In this document: positions 35,218-45,300 of the stretch, one piece after another
How positions within the stretch are numbered: position 1 is the first letter of the stretch
How the letters are laid out: each line of letters starts with the position of its first letter
NCBI RefSeq assembly: GCF_003002025.1
Contig: NZ_PVZB01000022.1
Span: 1 to 64,000, forward strand
Reading direction: 5' to 3'
Length of the DNA: 64,000 nt
Source of the DNA: Paraburkholderia sp. BL25I1N1
GTDB lineage: Bacteria > Pseudomonadota > Gammaproteobacteria > Burkholderiales > Burkholderiaceae
Translations under genes and position numbers: made by a program
Notes under the pieces: generated by a model
What the model saw: only the letters and a program-made list of their open reading frames with translations
What the model was told of the DNA's origin: nothing
Databases searched by the model: none

Positions 35218-35694
35218 ATGACGGGAATGGATATCATCGACCGGAAGCTGCTGGAGTTGCTGCAAGCGGACGCGACCATGCCGATCGCCGAACTGGCGCA
35301 ACGCGTGAATCTGTCGCAAACGCCGTGCTGGAAGCGGCTGCAGCGTCTGAAAGAGGCGGGCGTGATCCGCGCGCAGGTCGCGCTGTGCGACGCGCGCAAA
35401 CTCGGCGTGGGCACGACGGTGTTCGTCGCGGTGCGCACCAATCAGCACACCGAGGAGTGGGCGCGAACCTTCACGCATGCGGTGCAGGAGATTCCGGAAG
35501 TGGTGGAGGTGTACCGGATGAGCGGCGAAACCGATTACCTGCTGCGCGTGGTGGTGTCCGATATCGACGACTATGACCGTGTGTACAAGCAACTGATCGC
35601 CGCAGTGCCGCTGTACGACGTGAGTTCGAGTTTTGCGATGGAGCAGATCAAGTATTCGACGGCGTTGCCGGTGAGACCGGCCATGGTGAGGTAG
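35218..35694 (+). CDS. Lrp/AsnC-family transcriptional regulator
   Basis: A 158-residue regulator with an N-terminal HTH (MDIIDRKLLELLQADATMPI; LAQRVNLSQTPCWKRLQRLKEAGVI) and a C-terminal RAM/AsnC effector domain (VVEVYRMSGETDYLLRVVVSDID). These proteins bind amino acids and form octamers on DNA. Start at 35218 or the ATG three codons later. The divergent thiol dioxygenase suggests cysteine or a related thiol as signal; that is inference from position. Confidence 0.92.
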   Translation: MTGMDIIDRKLLELLQADATMPIAELAQRVNLSQTPCWKRLQRLKEAGVIRAQVALCDARKLGVGTTVFVAVRTNQHTEEWARTFTHAVQEIPEVVEVYRMSGETDYLLRVVVSDIDDYDRVYKQLIAAVPLYDVSSSFAMEQIKYSTALPVRPAMVR

Positions 35695-35893
35695 GTGGGG
35701 CAGTGGGTGCGCCGTTTGCTGCTTTTCAGACAGCGAATCGTACGAGCGCGCGGCGACGGTCAAGGCTTCCCGGCAAGCTGACATGCGCATGCCATTGAGC
35801 CCGCCCGCTGCAAGCTGTGTGCAAGCTCAGTGGGCGTAGAATGCCGCCTTCCCAGACACCATCCGCGACTGCTTCGCGAACCGAGCCAGCCTC

Positions 35894-36103
35894 ATGAACA
35901 AACCGCCACGCAAGAAGAACCCGACCTTTGGTATTTCTGTGTTCATCGTGGTCGCGGTGTTGCTGGTGATCGCCACGCTCTTCTATAACGCCATCAAGGA
36001 AAAGCACGACTTCGACCGCCAGAATGCAGAGGCGCCGTCGATTTCGTCGGGTGCGGCCGCAGCGGCGACTGCCGCCAAGCCGGCAAGCGGCGTTGCTCAA
36101 TAG
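35894..36103 (+). CDS. Small single-span membrane protein
   Basis: A 69-residue product with a basic N-terminus (NKPPRKKNP), one TM helix at about 12-32 (FGISVFIVVAVLLVIATLFY) and an Ala-rich hydrophilic end. No family recognised. It stands convergent with the FUSC gene. Confidence 0.65.
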   Translation: MNKPPRKKNPTFGISVFIVVAVLLVIATLFYNAIKEKHDFDRQNAEAPSISSGAAAAATAAKPASGVAQ

Positions 36104-36129
36104 GGCGACGCGCACGTCGACGCCATTCT

Positions 36130-38727
36130 TCACTCGTCGGGCAGACGAATCACGCTCGCATCCTTGCGAATCTGCGCCGCCGCCGCCAGCATCTGCTTGC
36201 ACTGATGCGCAAGCAATTTCATGTCATGCACGGCATCCGCCGAATAGTCCGGTGATTTCTCCGTTTCGACCACCATCGCGTCGAGTTCGCGGCCCAGCAG
36301 TTTGATCTGCTCGTTTTGATCGGCGGCCGGCGCGGTGCCGGTTTCAGCCTCGGTGAGATTGTCGCGCACGACGCTCAGCGCGCGCTGCAGCGGTTGCAGC
36401 GAGACGCCGTCGACCTGCTGTTGCGCCGAAGTGCGCAGCAGTGGCGCGGCCGCGGTGATCTGCGAGGCGAGCACGTGGCTGCGCACCAGCAGGCCGTTCA
36501 ACTCCGGCACGAACTTCTGCGCGGACTTCGGTTCGAGCATCATGCGCTGAAAGGCCTGGCCCAGATTGGCGAACGCCACGTGAACGTTCTTGCGGGCGAG
36601 CCGGTAGCGGTAGTCGCGATCGAGCGCAGTCGCCGCCGCGGCAGCGGCCGCGGAGGCGCCGGAGACGGGCTTCGCGGTCGGGTTGCTGACCGTGGTCGTG
36701 CCTGCACTGGCGCCGGAGTCGGCAATTGGTTTTGCCGTTGCGCCAATGGACGCTGTCGCCGCCGCATTAGCAACACCGTTAGCGACACCGTTAGCGACAC
36801 CGTTAGCGCCGGCATTCGCGCTGCCGCCCGCACCAGCGCTGGCGTGACCGTTTGCAACGCTGCCGCCGCCGCGTGCCCCGCCACCGGCCGCCGCCAACAC
36901 CGGCTTGCCGAAGTCGATCGCCGGATCGGCCATCGCCGCTGCCGGCGCGCGCGCCCCGGCTTCGGTCACGGTAGCGACCACCGCGGCGGCCGGCTTGCCG
37001 CTCCACCACCAGCTCGCTTCCAGATACTGCCGCGTCGCGTTGATCATGTTGTTGACCAGCTTGCCCATCAAGCGATATTCCCAGTACGGGAATAGGTGGC
37101 TCGCGGCGATCGCGATCGCGCAGCCCACCACGGTGTCGATCGCGCGCTCGCCGATGATGCGCATGCTGCCCGGCGCGAGCAGATGGAACATGAGCAGCAC
37201 ATATGACGAGGTGAACACCACGCTCGCCGTGTAATTGAACAGCAACAGGCTGTAGCTCATCACCATCGACGCGAACATCACCACCAGCAGGATGTGCGGT
37301 TCCTTGACGAAGATCATCAGCGCGATACTCGCCGCGCAGCCGATCAGCGTGCCGACAATCCGCTGTCCGTTGCGCTGTTTGGTCAGCGAATAGCCGGGCT
37401 TCAGAATGATGACGGTGGTCATCACGATCCAGTAGGCATTGGTGAGCGGCAGCAGCCGCCCGAGCCAGAAGCCCACGGCGACGGCAATCGTCACGCGCAA
37501 CGCGTGGCGGAAGCTCGGCGAGGCCATGGTCAGATTCGAGAAGATCTGCCCGAACGGCACGCGCCGGCTGGATACGAAACGCGTGAGCGCCTGATCGAGC
37601 CGCAGTTCGGTCTCGCTCGTGCTGGGCTCGCTGGAGAGACTTTTGCGCATCTTGTCGATCAGACGCGTGGCGCTCCAGACGCGCCGGAAAGTCGACGAGA
37701 TCGCCGAATAAGCCTCGTGATTTTTTGCCGGCAGATCCTGCTTGCGCATCAGCTCGATTTCGAACTCGATGGCGCGCAATTCCGCCTTCACGTTCACGCG
37801 CCCACGCGGCGCCTGGTTCTGCAGCACCGCGAGGCCGATCTCTTCCAGATCGGCAGCCGCCTTGCGAATCAGATCGCGGTAGAACACCAGCAGATCCGAG
37901 CCGCCGAAGGTGGTGCGCACCAGCGGGTAATCGGTATGTGCGCCCACGAATAGCTCGTGAAGATCGACCGTGTTGATGAACAGATTGAACAGCATGGCGC
38001 GGCGTGGTTCGAGCTTGCCGCTCTTGAATCTGGGCAGATTGCGCAGCACGATGTCGCGCGCGGCGTCCTGGCGCTCCACCGCGGTGATCTGCTTGTCGAC
38101 GAGGTTGCGATAGCACTCGTCGAGATCGTTATCGAGGTCGTAGAACTCGGCGCGCGCGAGCAGATAGTCGGCGCACGCGAACACGCTTTCGGCCAGCGCC
38201 TGCTGTTCGATGCGATGCATCATCCAGCGGCTCACGAAGGTCGACCAATAGGTGTACCAGAGGCCGCCCACCAGGATCCACGAAGCGTTGACGAGCGCCT
38301 GCATGGGCGTGAAGTGCTCTTCCAGCGTCATGATCATCATGAACAGCGTGGCGAAGCTGATCTGAGGCCAGCGGTTGCCGTACACGACGATCAGGGACAG
38401 CAGGAAGGTGAGCGGCACGACCGTGCACCACAGCGCCACCGCGTTCACCGTGGCGAGCCCGGTGGCCAGCGCGGACAGGAAGCCGATCACCGTGCACGCC
38501 AGCATCTCGTTGTGCTTGTACTTGAGCGGCCCCGGCATATCCACCACGCACGCGCCGAGCGCGCCGGTCGCGATCGTGAAGCCGAGCTCGCGATCGTGAA
38601 ACACGATCAGACACAGAACCGCCGGTAACGACACGCCGACTGCGATGCGCAGGCCGCCATAAAAGTACTGGCTGTAGAGGAATTTTTTTATTTCAACCGA
38701 ATAACGCATCGACTGCCTGGATTCCAT
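36130..38727 (-). CDS. FUSC/YccS-type inner-membrane transport protein
   Basis: An 865-residue protein with two blocks of TM helices (about 25-175 and 405-540), each followed by a long cytoplasmic helical region, as in the YccS and fusaric acid resistance families. The second block holds NAYWIVMTTVIILKPGYSLT and QRIVGTLIG, typical of FUSC. A low-complexity Ala/Gly/Asn insert lies at about residues 590-700 and contains a repeated GVAN motif coded by 12-base repeats. Likely exports aromatic or weak-acid compounds, but the substrate is not known. It is divergent from recC. Confidence 0.85.
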   Translation of the reverse strand: MESRQSMRYSVEIKKFLYSQYFYGGLRIAVGVSLPAVLCLIVFHDRELGFTIATGALGACVVDMPGPLKYKHNEMLACTVIGFLSALATGLATVNAVALWCTVVPLTFLLSLIVVYGNRWPQISFATLFMMIMTLEEHFTPMQALVNASWILVGGLWYTYWSTFVSRWMMHRIEQQALAESVFACADYLLARAEFYDLDNDLDECYRNLVDKQITAVERQDAARDIVLRNLPRFKSGKLEPRRAMLFNLFINTVDLHELFVGAHTDYPLVRTTFGGSDLLVFYRDLIRKAAADLEEIGLAVLQNQAPRGRVNVKAELRAIEFEIELMRKQDLPAKNHEAYSAISSTFRRVWSATRLIDKMRKSLSSEPSTSETELRLDQALTRFVSSRRVPFGQIFSNLTMASPSFRHALRVTIAVAVGFWLGRLLPLTNAYWIVMTTVIILKPGYSLTKQRNGQRIVGTLIGCAASIALMIFVKEPHILLVVMFASMVMSYSLLLFNYTASVVFTSSYVLLMFHLLAPGSMRIIGERAIDTVVGCAIAIAASHLFPYWEYRLMGKLVNNMINATRQYLEASWWWSGKPAAAVVATVTEAGARAPAAAMADPAIDFGKPVLAAAGGGARGGGSVANGHASAGAGGSANAGANGVANGVANGVANAAATASIGATAKPIADSGASAGTTTVSNPTAKPVSGASAAAAAAATALDRDYRYRLARKNVHVAFANLGQAFQRMMLEPKSAQKFVPELNGLLVRSHVLASQITAAAPLLRTSAQQQVDGVSLQPLQRALSVVRDNLTEAETGTAPAADQNEQIKLLGRELDAMVVETEKSPDYSADAVHDMKLLAHQCKQMLAAAAQIRKDASVIRLPDE
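36769..36804. repeat. Three 12-bp in-frame tandem repeats
   Basis: AGCAACACCGTT is followed by two copies of AGCGACACCGTT. On the coding strand they encode the repeated GVAN/NGVA steps in the FUSC protein linker. Length change by units of 12 would keep the frame. Confidence 0.85.
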
Positions 38728-38934
38728 TCACTGAGAAAACCGCGGTTGATGAGGCATACCCGGGCAGACCCGGGGCAGCCCCGAACTGCCGTCGAGTCTA
38801 ACTGATTTTATGGCTGACCTGACCTCGTCCGTTCGGCCAGGTTCTGCCCTGGGGATGCGTTTGTTATGCTGTCGCTTCAATGTCTGTCGCGGCTTGGGGC
38901 GTTCCGCCCATGCCGCCCGCAAGCCCCAGGATCC

Positions 38935-41900
38935 ATGCTCCAGCTCTTCTACTCGAATCGCTACGAAACCCTTGTCGGCGCGCTGCTCGACGACCTGGCA
39001 CAAGCGCCGGCCGATCCCTGGACCGCGCAGCCCGTGATCGTCCCGAGCGCGGCGGTGCGGCGCCGGCTCGAACTGGATATCGCCGCGCGCCAGGGCATCT
39101 GCGCGAATGTCAACTTTGGTTATCTCGCGCAATGGCTATGGGCGCAGATCGGCGGCGTGATCGAGGTGCCGAAGCATTCGCCATTCGCGCCGGACCGGCT
39201 CGTGTGGCGTTGCTACCGGCTGTTGGGCGAGGCTGACGAAGCGCTACCGTGGAATGCGTCGCCGCGTCTACGCACGTATCTCGATGCAGCGGACGCGTCG
39301 ATGCGCTATGAACTCGCGCGCCGCGTGGCGACCGTGCTCGACCACTATCTGACCTATCGCCCGGAATGGCTGCTGCAATGGCAGAAGCGCGGCTCGATCT
39401 TCGCAAGCGGCGCGGCTGACGACACCGGTCCGCGCCTTGTCGGCGCGAGTGAAGCGGCGCGCGAGGACGAGCGTTGGCAAGCGGCATTGTGGCGCGCTGT
39501 GCTGACGGAACTCTCAGGCAACGCGCAAACGCCCGCGGCTGCGTTGCCGCCCGCTTATCGTTTTCTCGACGAAATCGGCACGCTCGACCTCGAGGCGATT
39601 TCGAATGCGCAGTGGCCCGAAGCGGTCAGCGTGTTCGCGCTGCCGACCATGCCGCCGTTGCACGTGGCGTTGCTGCGCTCGCTCTCGCGTTGGATCGACG
39701 TGCGGCTGTACGTGATGAATCCGTGCCGCGAGTTCTGGTTCGACGTCGTCAGCGCAGGGCGCGTCGAGGCGCTCGACGCCGCCGGCCAGCTCGACTATCA
39801 GGAAGTCGGCCATCCACTGCTTGCCGAGTGGGGCCGCCAGACCCAGGCGCAGTTGCACATGCTGCACGAGTTGACCGAGAGCGCTGCTTCAGGCGAGGCC
39901 GGCGATTTCACCGAGAACCCGGAGCCGAGTTGGCTCGCCGCCGTGCAGAACGGCATTCTCAATCTGCGGGACGAGACTGAGGCTGACGCGTTGCCGATCG
40001 AGAGCGGCATCGAAGTTCACGTCTGCCACAGCCTGTCGCGCCAACTCGAAGTGCTGCACGATCGTCTGCTCGGCTGGTTCGACGAGTTCGACGACCTCCA
40101 GCCGTCCGACGTGCTGGTTGCCGTGTCCGACCTCGCGGCGGCCGGTCCTCTGATCGACGCCGTGTTCGGCACCACGCCGCCCGGCGACACGCGCCGCATT
40201 CCGTATCGGATTACCGGCTTGCCACCGTCGCAGGCCAATCCGGTTGCGCGGTTGCTGCTCGATTGGCTGGCCTTGCCCGAGCGCAGCGTGGGTGCGCCGG
40301 ATCTGATCGAATGGCTGCGCGTCGACGCGATTGCCGTGCGTTACGGAATCGACGCCAGCTCGCTCGAAGCCGCGCAGGAATGGCTGGCGGCGGCAGGGGC
40401 GCGTCGCGGGCTCGCGCCGGTCGAGCCGTCCGGCGAGCACGTGCCGATGGCCCGTCACACGTTCGCGGATGCGCTCACGCGTCTCTATCTCGGCTACGCG
40501 ATGCCGGACGGCGGCGAACCGGTCGATGCCTGGCTGCCAGTCGAAGGCGCCGACGGTTCGGAAGCGGAATTGCTCGGCCGCCTGTCGCGTTTCGTGGACG
40601 ACATCGACAGCTTCGCAGCGAATTGCGCGATCGAGCGCACGCCCTCCGAATGGACGCAACTGCTGCTCGAAACGCTGGCGCAGTGTTTCGACGGCGGCGT
40701 CGAGTTCGCCGATTCGCTCGCCGCCGTGCGCGACGCGATCGACAAGATGGGCGACGCGATGCAGGCCGGCGCGCAGGAAGTCGCGATACCTGCCGCGGTG
40801 GTGCGCGGCGCACTCACCGAGGCACTCGACGACCCCGCGCGCGGCGGCGTGCCTTGGGGCAGCGTGACGTTTTCATCGTTGACGAGTTTGCGCGGCTTGC
40901 CGTATCGCGTCGTCTGCCTGCTCGGCATGGACGACGGCGTGTTGCCGAGTCTTGCGCGCGCCGACGAGTTCGATCTGATGGCCGCGTTCGGCAAAGCCGG
41001 CGACCGTCAACGGCGTGACGATGAGCGCAATCTGTTCCTCGATCTTTTGCTCGCGGCGCGCGATCGTCTCTTCATCGCTTATACGGGCCGCAGCATTCGC
41101 GACAACGCGCCGTTGCCGCCGGCCGCGCTGGTCGACGAATTGCTCGACCATCTCGCGCAGGCGTCGGCGGGCGAGGGCGCGAGTCCAGCGGAAGTCGAGC
41201 GCGCGCGGCATGCGTTCATCGTCGACCATCCGTTGCAGGCGTTCGCGTCGGACTATTTCTCGTCGCAATCCGGGCTGTTCAGCTACGACGCGGACCGCGC
41301 CGAGCTGGCCACGTTGCTGGCCGCGCCTTCACATCCGGCTGCGGCGCCGTTCTTCGATCGACCGTTGCCTCCCGAAGAACTCGCGCCGATTGCCTTCGAC
41401 GAATTCGTGCGTTTCTGGCGGCATCCTGCGCGCGCGTTGTTGCGCGACCGCTTGGGTATCGTGCTGTCGGAGGCACAAGGCGAATTGCTCGATACCGAGC
41501 CGTTCGACCTGGATTACGCGGGGCGCGATGCATTGGCGGATCGTCTTTTGCCCGTGCTGCTCGACGTCGATACGGACGACGACGTCGTGTTCGAACGCGT
41601 GCGCCGCGTGGCGGCAGCGAGCCCGGAATTGCCGGGCGGTGCGACCGGCGCGGTGTGGAGAGCGCGCGAACTTGGCGCGTTGCGTCAACTCGCCGACAGC
41701 GTGCGCCGCGAGGTGGCTTCGGGTGTCGAGCGATTGCCATTCATGCTCGACATCGTGCCGCGTTGGCCCGACAGCGCCGGGATGGCCGGTGCGCTGTTCG
41801 GCCCGCATGACGCGCAGCTTCGTCAAGCCGCCGAAACGCCGCTGGAACTGCACGGCAGTCTGAACCTGCTCACCGAAACAGGACAAGTGATTTTCCGCTA

Positions 41901-42309
41901 CGCCAAACCTACCGCCCGCGACTATCTGTCGGCATGGCTCGCGCATCTGGTCTATTGCGCCGCGCAGCCAAACGGTCCGCGCCGCACCGTTTGGCATGGC
42001 AGCGGCGAGAGCTTCGAGCTCGTGCCGGTCGCCGCACCGCTCGACGAACTGGCGCCGCTCGCCGCGTTGTTCAAGGCAGGCCGCATGCTGCCACTGCGCT
42101 TCTTCCCGAAGAGCGCATGGGCCAAGGTCAGCGAAAGCGATTCCGCGGTGCAGGGCGTGTGGATCAACGACCGCGTTCGCGGCGAGTCCGACGACCCCGC
42201 CCTGCGCATTGCCTTGCGCGGCACGCCGCTCACGCTCGACGAACCGTTCGGCAGCCTCGCCGCGATCGTGTTCAAGCCGCTCCTGCAACATCTGCGGAGC
42301 GCATCATGA
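38935..42309 (+). CDS. recC: RecBCD exonuclease V, gamma subunit
   Basis: Chi-scanning scaffold subunit of the RecBCD helicase-nuclease that processes double-strand DNA ends for recombination. The 1124-residue protein starts MLQLFYSNRYETLVGALLDDL, the usual RecC opening, and has a degenerate helicase fold (VIVPSAAVRRRLELDIA; VCLLGMDDGVLPSL). It lacks a working Walker A, as expected. ATG at 38935 follows AGGA. Its stop overlaps the recB start in ATGA. Confidence 0.93.
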   Translation: MLQLFYSNRYETLVGALLDDLAQAPADPWTAQPVIVPSAAVRRRLELDIAARQGICANVNFGYLAQWLWAQIGGVIEVPKHSPFAPDRLVWRCYRLLGEADEALPWNASPRLRTYLDAADASMRYELARRVATVLDHYLTYRPEWLLQWQKRGSIFASGAADDTGPRLVGASEAAREDERWQAALWRAVLTELSGNAQTPAAALPPAYRFLDEIGTLDLEAISNAQWPEAVSVFALPTMPPLHVALLRSLSRWIDVRLYVMNPCREFWFDVVSAGRVEALDAAGQLDYQEVGHPLLAEWGRQTQAQLHMLHELTESAASGEAGDFTENPEPSWLAAVQNGILNLRDETEADALPIESGIEVHVCHSLSRQLEVLHDRLLGWFDEFDDLQPSDVLVAVSDLAAAGPLIDAVFGTTPPGDTRRIPYRITGLPPSQANPVARLLLDWLALPERSVGAPDLIEWLRVDAIAVRYGIDASSLEAAQEWLAAAGARRGLAPVEPSGEHVPMARHTFADALTRLYLGYAMPDGGEPVDAWLPVEGADGSEAELLGRLSRFVDDIDSFAANCAIERTPSEWTQLLLETLAQCFDGGVEFADSLAAVRDAIDKMGDAMQAGAQEVAIPAAVVRGALTEALDDPARGGVPWGSVTFSSLTSLRGLPYRVVCLLGMDDGVLPSLARADEFDLMAAFGKAGDRQRRDDERNLFLDLLLAARDRLFIAYTGRSIRDNAPLPPAALVDELLDHLAQASAGEGASPAEVERARHAFIVDHPLQAFASDYFSSQSGLFSYDADRAELATLLAAPSHPAAAPFFDRPLPPEELAPIAFDEFVRFWRHPARALLRDRLGIVLSEAQGELLDTEPFDLDYAGRDALADRLLPVLLDVDTDDDVVFERVRRVAAASPELPGGATGAVWRARELGALRQLADSVRREVASGVERLPFMLDIVPRWPDSAGMAGALFGPHDAQLRQAAETPLELHGSLNLLTETGQVIFRYAKPTARDYLSAWLAHLVYCAAQPNGPRRTVWHGSGESFELVPVAAPLDELAPLAALFKAGRMLPLRFFPKSAWAKVSESDSAVQGVWINDRVRGESDDPALRIALRGTPLTLDEPFGSLAAIVFKPLLQHLRSAS

Positions 42310-45300
42310 GCGGTGCCACGAAGCATCACGCGCTGGTCGCCGAAGAACTCGATGTCTTCGCCTGTTCGCTCGACGGCGTGAATCAGATCGAGGCGTCGGC
42401 GGGCACCGGCAAAACCTGGAATATTTGCGCGCTGTACGTACGGCTGCTGCTCGAAAAGAACCTGAATGCGGATCAGATTCTCGTCGTCACGTTCACGAAG
42501 GCGGCGACCGCGGAATTGCACGAGCGCATACGCGGGCGTCTCGCGGAATTGGACCGCGCCATTGACCTGGACGACGACGGCGGCGATCCGTTCATCCGCC
42601 GTCTCTTTGAAACGACGCTGGCGCCGGAGCGAGGCTTCGCGCGCGAGAACGCATTGAAAGTGGTGCGGCGCGCGCTGCGCACCTTCGACCAGGCGGCGAT
42701 CCACACCATCCATGCATTCTGTCAGCGCGCGTTGCAGGAAGCGCCGTTCGCCGCCGCCATGCCGTTCGCCTTCGAAATGGAAGCCGACGACGCGGCCTTG
42801 CGCTTCGAAATGGCGGCTGACTTCTGGCGTGAGCAGGTGGAACCGGTGGCGCATGCGCATCCTGCGTTCGCCGCCTGGCTGGTGGCCAAACGCGCCGGCC
42901 CGGCGTCACTCGACGAACAACTCGCGCGTCGGTTGAAAAAGCCGTTGGCGCAATTGCGCTGGGGCAAGGTCGACGCCAGCGGCACGGGTGCCGATCCGCA
43001 AGCCGGCTTCGACGCTGCCTGCGAGCTCTGGCATGCGGAGCGCGACGCGATCGTCAGTTTGCTGACCCAGGCGCAAGACCGTCTGAGCAAGACATCGCAC
43101 AAGCCCGACCATGTGAGCGCCGCGATCGCCGCATGGACCGAGTACTTCGCGCAGGGCGATTGTCATGCGCCGCCGCCGAAGGCCGCGTTGAAGCTGACGG
43201 CCTCGGCGTTGAAGAAGGCCACCAAGGTCAAGTTCGAGCCGCCCGAACATGCGTTCTTCGAGCATGCCGAAGCGCTGGCGGCGGCCGTGGTCGCGGCCGA
43301 AGCCGCGCAACGCGCGCGCTGGCTCTCGCTCGTGCAGACCTGGCTCGGCTACGCGCCCGCCGAACTGGTGGCGCGCAAGCGCACGCGTCGCGTGGTGTCG
43401 TTCGACGACCTGCTGTCCAACCTGTATCGCGCGCTCGCCGCGCATCCGTGGCTGGCCGATGCGTTGCGCACGCGTTATCCCGCCGCGCTGATCGACGAGT
43501 TTCAGGACACCGATCCGCTGCAGTTCGCGATCTTCAGCCGGATCTTCGCGCCGGCCGGCCCGCTGTTTCTGGTGGGCGATCCGAAGCAGGCGATCTACAG
43601 TTTTCGCGCGGCGGATCTGCATACCTATCTGGCGGCGCGTGAGGCGGCATCCGCGTGCTACACGCTGGCTGTGAACCAACGCTCGACCGCGCCCATCGTC
43701 GAGGCGTGCAACCGGCTTTTTGAAGCCAACCACCAAGCGTTCGTGCTGGAAGGTCTCGACTATCAGCCGGTGCGCGCGGGCGAACGGCGCAGGCCGCCGT
43801 TCACCGATCCGGACGCGAGCGCCGGCGACTTCCGTATCTGGACCTTGCCGCAAGGCGACGCCGCGTTGACCAAACGCGAGGCCCAGCGCGAAGCGAGCGA
43901 AGCGTGCGCCGCCGAAATCGTGCGCTTGTTGCGCGGCGCGCGCGAAGGCGCGGTGACGATCGGCGATGAGCCGCTCGCGCCCGGCAACATCGCGGTGCTG
44001 GTGCAGACGCACAAGCAGGGCAGTCTGATCAAACGCGTGCTGGCCGCGTGGGGTGTCGGCAGCGTGGAACTGGCGCAGGCGTCGGTGTTCGCGACGCTCG
44101 ACGCCGAGCAGATCGAGCGTGTGCTGGCCGCCGTCGATACGCCAGGCGATCTGCGCCGTCTGCGCGCCGCGCTCGCCACCGACTGGCTGGGTCTCGACGC
44201 CGCCGCTTTGTGGCGACTCGAGCAGGTCGCCGACGCGCCATCGGTCGCCGACGATCCCGCGCACGCCGCCGACGCGATGGGCTGGGTCGAGCGTTTCTTG
44301 CGCTATCGCACGCTGTGGCACGAGCGCGGTTTCGCGGTGATGTGGCGCACGCTGATGCGTGAGCTGCGCGTCGCGCAACGGCTGGTTGCCGCGGCGGATG
44401 GCGAACGTCGTCTGACGAACGTGAACCATCTGGCCGAACTGGTTCAGGCGCGCGCCGCAACGCAGCCCGGCATCGCGCCGACCTTGCGCTGGCTCGCCGC
44501 GCAGCGCACGCAGGGCGGCGGCGAAGACGCGCAGTTGCGTCTTGAGTCCGATCGCAACCTCGTGCAGATCGTCACGGTCCATAAATCCAAAGGGCTCGAA
44601 TACGCGGTGGTGTTCTGCCCGTTCCTGAACGACGGCGGGCTGCGCGAGCCGCCGTCGTCCGGTTTGCCGGATGCGCGCGAGTATCACGACGACATGGGCG
44701 ACGCGGTGCTGCACTACGGTTGCAACGACGAAGAAGCGGAGCACGCATCGCGCTACGCAGTGCGCGAACAGGCGGCGGAACGGGCGCGGCTCGTCTATGT
44801 GGCGTTGACGCGCGCGGTCTACCGCTGCTATCTGGTGGCCGGCACGTACCAGTCCTCGCGCTCCACCAAGGAGTCGCGCCGCAGCGTGTTGAACTGGCTC
44901 GTGGCCGGCGAGGGTCATGAGTTCGGCGACTGGCTCGCCGAGCCGCCCGACGAAGCCGCATTGTCGGCGCGCTGGCAGGCCCTGGCTGGCGGCCCGATCG
45001 CGCTCGCTGCACTGCCGAGGCCGGCGCGCCGCGTGCCGCTCGAAAGCCTCCAGGACCGCAGCGCGCGCATGCAGGCGCGGGCCAATCGCAGGCCGTTGCG
45101 CGATCAGTGGCGCATGGCGAGTTTTAGCGGGCTGATCGCCGCCGGCAGTAAGAGCGAAGAGATGCACGCGCCGGTGGAAGAGGTGCGTCCCGATCACGAC
45201 GAGATTGCCGATGCGCTCGTTGTCGCGCCCGCGCCCACGCCTCAGGTTCCGGCCTACGCCGAGGACGACATCCTCGCGTTTCCGCGCGGCGCCGCTGCGG

